This document shows positions 40,010 to 48,185 of a stretch of 64,000 nucleotides of DNA, piece by piece. Within the stretch, counting starts at the first letter, position 1. Every line of letters begins with the position of its first letter. Location of the stretch: assembly GCA_021737045.1 (NCBI GenBank), contig JAIPES010000001.1, positions 1-64,000 on the forward strand, written 5' to 3'. The notes beneath the pieces were generated by a model, which was not told where the DNA came from, did no database searches, and saw only the letters and a program-made list of their open reading frames with translations. The position numbers were made by a program, and so were the translations under genes. The stretch comes from Desulfobacteraceae bacterium (GTDB taxonomy: Bacteria; Desulfobacterota; Desulfobacteria; Desulfobacterales; Desulfosalsimonadaceae).

Positions 40010-40762
40010 TTATTCCTCGATCCGGGCAATAATGAAACTGGTATTGTCGGTCAGTCCTTTCCTTCTGGCGGCGTTTGCCAGCCTGGCACCGTTTTTTATC
40101 GGTTCACGGCCAAGTAGCTCATGAATTTTGGAATCCGGAAAAATATCCGTGAGTCCGTCAGAACAGATCAGGTAGGTGGCTGAACCATTGACGGGATGCA
40201 GGTCTGTATAAATTTTGCGCTGGGGCCACACCTGGGAAAATACCGGTCCGATCCCGAATTCGATTAAATGTTTGTAAGGATGGGTGGCGGCTTTTTCCGC
40301 ATTGACCATTTTCTGGTCCACCAGGTCCTGGACCAGGGAATGATCATGAGAGACGTATTCGATAAAATCCGAATGGAAGCGGTAAACCCGGCTGTCTCCG
40401 GCATTAAAGACAATGGCTGTCATCCCGTCGCAAAGCAGCCCGGCAATAGTGGTGCCGCAGTGCAGCGGCAGATCTTTTTCGGCCCGGGCCTGAATGGAGT
40501 TTAAGGCATCGCGCACTGCCTGCCGGGAGATACCGTTGGTCCAGTTATAGCTTTCAATCTGTCTGCAGGTAAACTGGCTGGCTTCCGCCCCGCCCTGGTG
40601 ACCCCCCATGCCGTCGCAGACAGCGAGCAGCAAAGTGTCTGTGGAAAAACTGTGTCTGCGGCTCAAAAGATCGGCCTGAAACAAACTCTGTCCGTCGACT
40701 ATGCAGTCCTCCTGCCGGTGGCGGGGTCCGATCATCATGGCTGAAAATATCTGGCATTGCAT
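40010..40762 (-). CDS. PP2C-family serine/threonine phosphatase
   Basis: RHRQEDCIVDGQ...LLLAVCDGMGGHQGGAEAS...GTTIAGLLCDGMTAIVFNAGDSRVYRF...ICSDGLTD. Confidence 0.9.
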   Translation of the reverse strand: MQCQIFSAMMIGPRHRQEDCIVDGQSLFQADLLSRRHSFSTDTLLLAVCDGMGGHQGGAEASQFTCRQIESYNWTNGISRQAVRDALNSIQARAEKDLPLHCGTTIAGLLCDGMTAIVFNAGDSRVYRFHSDFIEYVSHDHSLVQDLVDQKMVNAEKAATHPYKHLIEFGIGPVFSQVWPQRKIYTDLHPVNGSATYLICSDGLTDIFPDSKIHELLGREPIKNGARLANAARRKGLTDNTSFIIARIEE

Positions 40763-40889
40763 AAGATTGGCCGCAAAAGTGTGATTTCAGATCGTGGACA
40801 TCATGGCAAAACCGTTTGGATTTTGCAAGACTGTTTTTCTTCGGTTTTTTTCCGGGGCTGCAGCAGGCAAGGTGTTTTTCACAGGTTGG

Positions 40890-41321
40890 CTACCGGAGCA
40901 AGCCTGTCTGGCGGAGCCGGTAAATATATATGCACACTGCAATCAGGATGCCGTAGCCCAGGACATATCCGCCGATCATCTCCGTTGTGGTGCCGGAAAA
41001 GCCCGGGGGAGAAGGCAGGCTGGAAAATATGGGCAATGTCAGCCGGACTGCGAGCAGGCCCGTGAAAATCGGAAACGCCATGCGCCGCATAAGGAAAAGA
41101 CTGACAGCGCCTGCAATGTTGGCCGCGGGCAAAATTCCCCACAAGGAAGCCTGCAGAAGCGTTTTCATGCTGTTGACTTCTTCCGGCCCGGCCCCGCCCC
41201 GGTAAAGAAGAATCAGGACCATGGCCACGGCCATCAGCCCGGACACACCGAATCCCAGATAAAAAACCGAGATCAGCCATACCCAGATGGAACGACGCGT
41301 TTTGGGCTTTGCCGGGTTCAT
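40890..41321 (-). CDS. small multi-TM hypothetical membrane protein
   Basis: 143 aa, 4 hydrophobic segments, MNPAKPKTRRSIWVWLISVFYLGFGVSGLMAVAMVLILLY. Confidence 0.55.
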   Translation of the reverse strand: MNPAKPKTRRSIWVWLISVFYLGFGVSGLMAVAMVLILLYRGGAGPEEVNSMKTLLQASLWGILPAANIAGAVSLFLMRRMAFPIFTGLLAVRLTLPIFSSLPSPPGFSGTTTEMIGGYVLGYGILIAVCIYIYRLRQTGLLR

Positions 41322-41370
41322 TTTACGGCCTTCAAAACAGAGGGTGTCAGGGGTCCGCATCCCAAATTGG

Positions 41371-41417
41371 CAGGGCACCCAAAAAATCTTTCCACCTTGA
41401 TCTTTTTGGGTGCCCTG
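41371..41417. terminator. terminator-like hairpin
   Basis: cagggcacccaaaaaatc ... gatctttttgggtgccctg. Confidence 0.55.
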
Positions 41418-41449
41418 TTGATTAATGCCGGTGGTCGGGCAACTTGGGG

Positions 41450-43084
41450 TTAATGGGCCGCGCCCTCGGCAGCCTTGGATAAGTCCGCGGCGCCGCTTTT
41501 AAATACTTGCGTGGCCGTCTCCAGGACATCCGGGGGAAAGCCAACGACCTTGAACATCACCCCAAAGGCCAGCACCCAGACCACCACCAGACAGATGACC
41601 CAGAGGATAAAGCCGTATTTCAGAAAATCGATGGGAGCAATGGCGCGCTCGCCGGTGTCCGGATAAGTGCCAAGCCCGTAGACAATGGCGTTGTTGGGCG
41701 TTCCCACAATGAGAAAATGGGCAAACGAAGTGGCAAACGCCACAGCCATGCCGGATGCCCAGGGTTCGCCGGCAACCTCGGACATAATGCCCATGGGGAT
41801 GACAATGGGGCCGAGAAGGGCCGTGGTTCCGGCATCAGACATGAAGTTGGTCATAAGGCCGGAAAATGCGGACAATCCCACCCAGAGACCGAATCCCTGG
41901 CTCATGCCCGCATAGCTCAAAATGCCCATAACGCTTTGGGCCAGCCACAGGGCGGCACCGGTTTCCTTGAGCAGGGCGCCCAGTGTCAGGGCGCCGCAGT
42001 ACATAAACCAGGCGTCCCAGGAAATGCCGCCCAGAATTTTGTTCCAGGCCGTGGTACGGAATATCACCGGGATGATCAGGGCCAGCAGCGCAGGGCCGCC
42101 CAGGCCGAGATCAGCGAAAATCCAGAGCCCCAGGATAACAATGAGCATGGCAAAGGTGACATATTCCGCGTATTTCATTTTGCCCATTTTCCGGGTTTCT
42201 TCCTTCATGGCCGCAAGGCCCGGGGTCAGGTCCTTGTGTTTGATTTTCCCGGAAAACAAAACAATCATGTACACGGCCACGATCAGGCCGAGAACCGGCA
42301 CCATGGGAAATCCGTAGGTCATCCAGGTAAAAAAGTCCATGGGCACATTATAGCCCTGCCAGAAACCCATCATGATCACGTTTCGCCCGCCGGCGGCCGG
42401 AGATCCCACGCCGCCCACGTTTAAGGCAAAACATAAGGCAAAAAGCAGAAATTTGGCCAGGTTGGGGTCGTGCTCGATTCTTCCGCCGGTGCTATTTTCA
42501 GATACCACCCCGAAATAAACCGCCATCATCACCGGGGTCATGAATGCACACATGGCATGGGCGGAGATAAAAGAGCCGATAATGGCCATGCTGATACACA
42601 AAACAAAAATGGGCGTGTAAAATCCTTTGGTCCATCCCAGAATCCATGTGGCCAAACGCTTGTGCAGGCCCACATCCACCACAGCCACCCCCATGGCCAA
42701 AACCCCAAGCAAAAAAAGCGGGGCATCACCGGCAAAGGTTTTTCCGATCATGCCCCGGGGAAGAAGACCGAGAAAATAAGCCAGAAGCGGCATCAGGATG
42801 CCGGTCAGGCCGATGGGAATGGCTTCTGTGGCAAAAAAGATAATGGCCATGGGGATGATGCCCAGCACGGTCATGGCCTTGTCTGCGGCATGGTCCAGAT
42901 CCTGTGCAATGCCCCAGTCGATCATTTTGCTGGCAATGCCGTGTTTGTCAACGGTTTCCACCAGGCTTTCCGGGGTGGGTAAAATAAATCCGACCACAAC
43001 AAAAAATGCAATACCGACAATCAGCCAAAGGGTCTTGTTGGCCAGAATCCCGCCCTGGCCGCCGGTGTCTATTTCATGGCTCAT
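41450..43084 (-). CDS. SLC13/DASS family anion transporter
   Basis: 544 aa, multi-TM; FFATEAIPIGLTGILMPLLAYFLG, NVGGVGSPAAGGRNVIMMG, SDAGTTALLGPIVIPM, VGTPNNAIVYGLG. Confidence 0.9.
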   Translation of the reverse strand: MSHEIDTGGQGGILANKTLWLIVGIAFFVVVGFILPTPESLVETVDKHGIASKMIDWGIAQDLDHAADKAMTVLGIIPMAIIFFATEAIPIGLTGILMPLLAYFLGLLPRGMIGKTFAGDAPLFLLGVLAMGVAVVDVGLHKRLATWILGWTKGFYTPIFVLCISMAIIGSFISAHAMCAFMTPVMMAVYFGVVSENSTGGRIEHDPNLAKFLLFALCFALNVGGVGSPAAGGRNVIMMGFWQGYNVPMDFFTWMTYGFPMVPVLGLIVAVYMIVLFSGKIKHKDLTPGLAAMKEETRKMGKMKYAEYVTFAMLIVILGLWIFADLGLGGPALLALIIPVIFRTTAWNKILGGISWDAWFMYCGALTLGALLKETGAALWLAQSVMGILSYAGMSQGFGLWVGLSAFSGLMTNFMSDAGTTALLGPIVIPMGIMSEVAGEPWASGMAVAFATSFAHFLIVGTPNNAIVYGLGTYPDTGERAIAPIDFLKYGFILWVICLVVVWVLAFGVMFKVVGFPPDVLETATQVFKSGAADLSKAAEGAAH

Positions 43085-43124
43085 ATGTTCAATCTCCTCG
43101 TGTTGTAAACGATTTGAACTCAGA

Positions 43125-43694
43125 TTAGAGGCTGCATTCCTTCATTGCGTCCACGACCTGCTTAAATACGTCGGTCAATCGCAGAATGCCAACAATGCTG
43201 TCCCGGTTGTCTGTCACCAGCAGGGATTGGTGCTGCCCCATGACCAGCTGGTTGATGGCCACATCCAGGGAATCTGTATTTTTAACAAATTCACCTTCTT
43301 CAGGAACGTGCATACAGTCTTTTGCCTGCATGCCGGCCGCCTTTTTGCAGATATCCATCAGCGGCTTGTCCCAAAGGGAAAACTGCTTGACCATGGAGCG
43401 CAGAAATTCCTGGCTGAATCCGCTGGCCATCATCCGCCCGGCATTTCCGCCGGCGGCCTGTTTGTATTTTGGCTCCAGGCTGCGCAGGATGTCGAGCTGG
43501 CTGAGTTTTCCCACAACCCTTTTTTGTTTGTCATAGACCAGAATGGCCCTGTGGGGGTATTGGGCGCCAGGGCGCTTGTATTGCTCCTGGGCTTTTTCCA
43601 GCGCCATGACCGCGTCAAACAAGCTGGCGTTCTGGTCGATGGTGGCGTATTCTTCAAGCGGCACCATCATGTCCTGGACAGTAATTTTTTTCAT
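43125..43694 (-). CDS. CBS-domain protein
   Basis: MKKITVQDMMVPLEEYATIDQNASLFDAVMALEKAQ...HQSLLVTDNRDSIVGILRLTDVFKQV; start at 43694 preferred over the ORF-track 43940. Confidence 0.85.
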   Translation of the reverse strand: MKKITVQDMMVPLEEYATIDQNASLFDAVMALEKAQEQYKRPGAQYPHRAILVYDKQKRVVGKLSQLDILRSLEPKYKQAAGGNAGRMMASGFSQEFLRSMVKQFSLWDKPLMDICKKAAGMQAKDCMHVPEEGEFVKNTDSLDVAINQLVMGQHQSLLVTDNRDSIVGILRLTDVFKQVVDAMKECSL

Positions 43695-44125
43695 GGCAGC
43701 ACTCCTCTTGTTTTCCGGTTCTGTTACCGGGTTTTGCTCATATCTTCCTGAATTTTTATAAAATTGATTTAATCTTTGTTCAGCTTTTTGGGTATTGCCC
43801 GCTATCTCTTCATTCCGGGCAATCTTCCATGGATTAAAGATTGTGGACTTACTAAATTTTCTTTTTTGTGTCCAGGTTTTTGTTTCAAGTTGTTTATGTT
43901 CCAAAATGTTTCGATACGCATGTCTGCGGGATTTTTCCAAGGATCTGGAGGCATTGAAAAAATGGTCAAATCCACAATGTGCACAAAAATCGGATTATAA
44001 TCTTTCTGGCAGGTTGCAGGCAACCCTTAAATTTTGTATACTCGGCCTGAATTTTTGTTGAACTTTTTACGGTGCCATCTTCGTTGGAAGTCTATCATCT
44101 TTTTTTGTTTTTGACAGGAGAATCA

Positions 44126-45028
44126 ATGATTCTGCAAGCTACCGGTTCTGTGACGCCTTTGCTGCATGTGCTCGGTCCGTCTGATCTGCCGGCATTCCTG
44201 ATTCAATCTGATCCGCCGGTTCTCATTGATGCGGGCATGAGCGCCGTGGCCCCGCAGTATATCCGTGAGGCAAAAGCTTTATTAAAAAGCCGCGGTCCTG
44301 CTGACCTGTTTTTGACCCATGTGCATTATGATCACTGCGGGGCTGCGGCATGGCTGAAAAAGGCTTTTCCGGAAATGCGCATCTGCTGCTCAGAAACCGG
44401 AAAAGATCTGCTTGCGCGTCCCAATGCGGTTTCCACCATCGGAAAGTTAAACCATGCCGGTGCCGGTTATCTCCAACAGATGGGCCAGGCTGACAGAAAA
44501 GCCCCGGAATTTGAAGTTTTTGAGGTGGACCGTGTCATAGAAGACGGCCAGAGCATTGCCCTGGCACCGGAGCTGAGCCTGCAGGCGTTTGCCACCCCGG
44601 GCCATACCCGGGATTCCATGAGCTTTTACGTCCCGGAACAAAAGATCCTGTTTACCGGAGAAGCTGCCGGCATCATGGCCCCGGACGGCTATATTTTTTC
44701 CGAATGGCTCACGGATTACACCGATTATATGAATTCCCTGGAAAAACTGGCCGATCTGGAAGTCGAGATTCTGTGCCCCGGCCACGGGTTTGTTCTCACC
44801 GGAAAAGATGCCGCCGATTATATGCCCAGGGCCATTGAAAGCGGCCACAGGTTCCGGGAACTGATTGAAACCACCCTTGAGCAAACCGATTGGGATGTGG
44901 AGCAAGCCAGGCAGCACATCAAGCAGATCGAGTATGACCCGCTTGCCGATCCCAAGCAGCCGGAGTTTGCCTATCTGTTAAACCTGGATGCAAAGATCCG
45001 CGCGGTTATGCGCGTTTGCACCCAGTGA
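44126..45028 (+). CDS. MBL-fold metallohydrolase
   Basis: LFLTHVHYDHCGAAAWLKKAF...ATPGHTRDSMSFYVPEQKILFTGEAAG. Confidence 0.9.
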   Translation: MILQATGSVTPLLHVLGPSDLPAFLIQSDPPVLIDAGMSAVAPQYIREAKALLKSRGPADLFLTHVHYDHCGAAAWLKKAFPEMRICCSETGKDLLARPNAVSTIGKLNHAGAGYLQQMGQADRKAPEFEVFEVDRVIEDGQSIALAPELSLQAFATPGHTRDSMSFYVPEQKILFTGEAAGIMAPDGYIFSEWLTDYTDYMNSLEKLADLEVEILCPGHGFVLTGKDAADYMPRAIESGHRFRELIETTLEQTDWDVEQARQHIKQIEYDPLADPKQPEFAYLLNLDAKIRAVMRVCTQ

Positions 45029-45063
45029 ACCGGTGATTGTCGGCCAAGAGTCCACGCCTTGCG

Positions 45064-46446
45064 TCAAAAAGCATCCGCTTGCTGCCGGGAAGAGCTTTCC
45101 AGGTCAATGACAAGGCGGTTGTCTGCCGGTGGCAGGTCGGTCCACCATCCTTCCACCAGGTCTTTTTGAAAAAATAAAACCAGTCTGCCCATTATCCCGG
45201 TGCCCTTTGCGCTGATAACCGTATCGGGTTTGTCCTCGTCGCCTGCCAGATGGGCCAGGTAGGCCTCTGCGATTTGCGGGGCAAGCAGATCCATGCCTTT
45301 TTCTGAAACATGGTATTTTTTCAGTGCATCCCTGCCCAGGCCCACGGTGCCTTCCAGGGCAAAGTTGCGGGCGTAATCCGAAAATCCCTCTGGCATGGAA
45401 TCAATGGCTTTTATAAACCGGCTTTCAATGGTGCAGGTCTGCCCGACTGAAATGGTGATTTCGCGCCACGGGCAGGGCCAGGTCACCAGGGAGCCGGTTT
45501 CAATGTCAAATACCGGGTTTGGAAGATCTTCAAACTGTTTTACCGTTATGTCCTGGGCGTGGAAATGGCCGGTAAACACAAGGCGCACCCCGTAGGCGGC
45601 CAGCAGCCGGGCAATTGTTTCACTGTGATCCACCACATATTCGCCGTAGTATTTTTCATTTCCGGGGTAATGCGCCACCAGTCCGTGATGCATCATTGCA
45701 ATGGCGGCCTTGTTGTTTTTCCGGGCCTGTATCAGCATATCCTCAAGCCATTTAAGGGTCTTGTCTGAAAAGCGGCCGTTTACCACCGGATGGCCGCCGG
45801 CCCTGTTTTTGCGCCACAGGCATGAATCCAGGGCAAAAAGCCAGAGCCCGTTCACGGGTTCGGCCACATAGCTCAAAGATGCGGGGTCACGGGCGATGGC
45901 ATTATCGTATCCGTAAGCGCCGTAAATCTCACCTAACTCTTCGGGCTCCACGCTTGCCACGCCCTGGCTGCCTTCATGGGTATAGCGCACCGCCTCGGGG
46001 TTGCGGACGTCATGGTTTCCCGGAACCACGTAGATGTCTGCCCTCGGGTGCAGACTGCTGATTTTTTCAGCTATCCGCAGATGGTTGATCCGCTCGCCGT
46101 CCTTGGTCATGTCCCCGCAAATGAGGATGAAATCCCCAGGTTCTTTTTGTATCTCAGAAGCGGCGGCTTCCAGGATTTCATCGCTTAGGGCCAGCATTTT
46201 CCGGTCTTCACGGATGTAACGGGCAAAATCCGGCCCCGAGGTGCCAAGGCCGGGGTGATAATAATGCGGATCAGTGAGAACAATAAAGCGGGCAGCGGGG
46301 TAATCGGCCCGCGGCGGCAGCGTATGGGAAAGCTTCGGGTCCTGCTGATACCGGAAAGAGGCCGGCTCCGGTCCGGATTTGCCGCAATTTGTGCAAAATA
46401 TGCAGGCGATGAATGACAAAATCAGGATAATGGGCCGGGTGCGCAT
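45064..46446 (-). CDS. metallophosphoesterase, putative lipoprotein
   Basis: Lipobox-like FIACIFCTNC; FIVLTDPHYYHP...LICGDMTKDGE...VVPGNHDVRNPEA...MMHHGLVAH...VFTGHFHAQD. Confidence 0.9.
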   Translation of the reverse strand: MRTRPIILILSFIACIFCTNCGKSGPEPASFRYQQDPKLSHTLPPRADYPAARFIVLTDPHYYHPGLGTSGPDFARYIREDRKMLALSDEILEAAASEIQKEPGDFILICGDMTKDGERINHLRIAEKISSLHPRADIYVVPGNHDVRNPEAVRYTHEGSQGVASVEPEELGEIYGAYGYDNAIARDPASLSYVAEPVNGLWLFALDSCLWRKNRAGGHPVVNGRFSDKTLKWLEDMLIQARKNNKAAIAMMHHGLVAHYPGNEKYYGEYVVDHSETIARLLAAYGVRLVFTGHFHAQDITVKQFEDLPNPVFDIETGSLVTWPCPWREITISVGQTCTIESRFIKAIDSMPEGFSDYARNFALEGTVGLGRDALKKYHVSEKGMDLLAPQIAEAYLAHLAGDEDKPDTVISAKGTGIMGRLVLFFQKDLVEGWWTDLPPADNRLVIDLESSSRQQADAF

Positions 46447-46589
46447 GGGCTGCCTCCTTAGCTGTGGAGATTTGCCTGATTTTATAGCACACAAGCAAGG
46501 CTGGTTTCACGCCAAATTCCACAGCGCGGGCAAAAAATCCGAACAAGGATTGAATTTGCAGTTGTGTGAAGGATATGGCAGGATCAGGG

Positions 46590-46862
46590 AATGGGGTTGA
46601 AATTGTCGGTGAATGTGTCCATGGCGCATGCTGCGGCAATCCCACATTGCGTGCCATCTATAATGCCAGCCTGGATCTGGCACAGCAGCTGGGCATGGAC
46701 CTGGTGGCCGAAGGCGTGGAAGACCGGGATGACAGGGATTTTCTGCAACAGACCGGCTGCCGGATGGCTCAGGGCTATTTTATTGCAAAGCCCATGGCCG
46801 CCGAAGATCTGCCCGGGTGGCTTGAGCAGTGGAAAAGCCAGCGCGGCCGCCTTGCGGACTGA
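46590..46862 (+). pseudogene. EAL-domain (c-di-GMP phosphodiesterase / response regulator) remnant
   Basis: One frame reads MGLKLSVNVSM, then another frame reads VHGACCGNPTLRAIYNASLDLAQQLGMDLVAEGVEDRDDRDFLQQTGCRMAQGYFIAKPMAAEDLPGWLEQW; the central EAL segment is missing. Confidence 0.8.
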
Positions 46863-46930
46863 AGACGGGATGAGCCATGCTTTTTTCGGGCTTTTACGGT
46901 TGGCGCCGGCCTGTTTTCATGTCTATTTTT

Positions 46931-47047
46931 GATAAGCCTGTAAAAAGTCTTTTTTACAGGCAGTGTTAAGTTTTAAGTGATTAAGTGTTAAGTAAAATCA
47001 AGAAGTTATTTCTTTGTTGGTTGGCAGTTATATCCGTTTTAAGACTT
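46931..47047. repeat. ~117-bp intergenic repeat (inverted partner of 30548-30664)
   Basis: gataagcctgtaaaaagtcttttttacaggcagtgttaagttttaagtgattaagtgttaagtaaaatcaa... Confidence 0.88.
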
Positions 47048-47086
47048 TTTACGATTCCATCAAGATTGAAGGCTTCGTAAAAAGTC
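47042..47086. repeat. hairpin (family 3)
   Basis: agactttttacg ... cgtaaaaagtct. Confidence 0.75.
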
Positions 47087-47094
47087 TGATTTCA

Positions 47095-47219
47095 GATGGT
47101 GCCGTAAAAAGTTCAAGATCAAGGCTTGCGCAATTTCGAAGAATGCAGCGTACTTATCCGTACGTGAAATTCTGAGAAATTGCGCGTAACGCAGATATTG
47201 GACTTTTTACGGTGCCATC
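47095..47219. repeat. ~125-nt near-palindromic hairpin (family 3)
   Basis: gatggtgccgtaaaaagttcaagatcaaggcttgcgcaatttcgaagaat ... attctgagaaattgcgcgtaacgcagatattggactttttacggtgccatc, apex cgtacttatccgtacg. Confidence 0.82.
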
Positions 47220-47252
47220 AAGATTGATTCCATGTTCCAGGGAGGCCTGCCC

Positions 47253-47768
47253 ATGTTTAAAGAAGTTGAGTCCATATTGTTTGCCACCAACCTTTCGGAA
47301 AGCTGCCGGCCGGCACTGGATGCCGCCATTGCCATGGCCACCCGGCATCAGGCGGAACTGGTGCTGCTCCATGTCATTGACCGGGAGGTGCCCGGCCAGA
47401 TTGAGGAGCATTTCAAGGCCGTTTTGGGCGAGGAAAAATGGGCGGCAATCAAACTGGAGCACGAACAGGATGCCCGCCAGGCGCTGATCGGGAAGATGTC
47501 CTCGGATAAACTCAGCCGGAAGGTGATCCAGCGTTACTGCCGGGATGCGGGCATGGACCCGGATGCCTGCGGCTTTGCCTGGCGGGAGGTTGTGGCCCTA
47601 AACAGCGACATTGCCGGCACCATTGTTTCCCAGTGCGATGGAAATAACTGCGACATGATTATCATGGGCAGCCGAAAAGGGTTTCTGGGGGGAAATTCTG
47701 TGGGGTCGGCCATCAAGGCGGTTTTGCGCAAATCCAAAATCCCGGTACTGGTGGTGCCGGCTCAATAA
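47253..47768 (+). CDS. universal stress protein
   Basis: VESILFATNLSESCRPALDAAIAMATRHQAELVLLHVID...CDMIIMGSRKGFLGGNSVGSAIKAVLRKSKIPVLVVP. Confidence 0.93.
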   Translation: MFKEVESILFATNLSESCRPALDAAIAMATRHQAELVLLHVIDREVPGQIEEHFKAVLGEEKWAAIKLEHEQDARQALIGKMSSDKLSRKVIQRYCRDAGMDPDACGFAWREVVALNSDIAGTIVSQCDGNNCDMIIMGSRKGFLGGNSVGSAIKAVLRKSKIPVLVVPAQ

Positions 47769-48151
47769 GGGCGGTTTGCGGACCTGGCCTGGTCCTTGAG
47801 CTGTTTTTTTGCGTATTTTACCGGAAAATCCGGATGCATAAGATACGGCCGCATGTTTTTGTCAAAATCCGCGCGCAGACTTTCAAAAACGCTGGTTTTC
47901 TCCTGCTGGTCAATAAACCTGCGCTGACGGGTATGCTCCCAGACAAGCGTTTCTCCCAGCCGGTTTATGACCTCCTCCTGCGGGGGTAGATCTTTGTCCT
48001 GGTTTGTTGCGTAAAGGCTGTGGACGGAAACAAGGAGGCGGGCCCGAAGGGTCACCAGCATCCGGTCTCCGATCTGGGTGACAGATGCGTCATAAATTTC
48101 CAGCACAGCCTGGTTGTCCAGAATCGTTTTTTCAATCAGTGTCTCTTCCAT
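47762..48151 (-). CDS. conserved hypothetical protein
   Basis: ~129 aa from MEETLIEKTILDNQAVLEIYDASVTQIGDRMLVTLRARLLVSV; upstream extension not convincing. Confidence 0.6.
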   Translation of the reverse strand: MEETLIEKTILDNQAVLEIYDASVTQIGDRMLVTLRARLLVSVHSLYATNQDKDLPPQEEVINRLGETLVWEHTRQRRFIDQQEKTSVFESLRADFDKNMRPYLMHPDFPVKYAKKQLKDQARSANRPY

Positions 48152-48185
48152 CAGATCTGTCTGCCTTATGGTTATTCGTGCTGAT

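Noticed and set aside
43695-43940. N-terminal extension of the CBS-domain ORF
   Set aside because: Extension is low-complexity and AT-rich intergenic-like; canonical start MKKITVQDMM at 43694.
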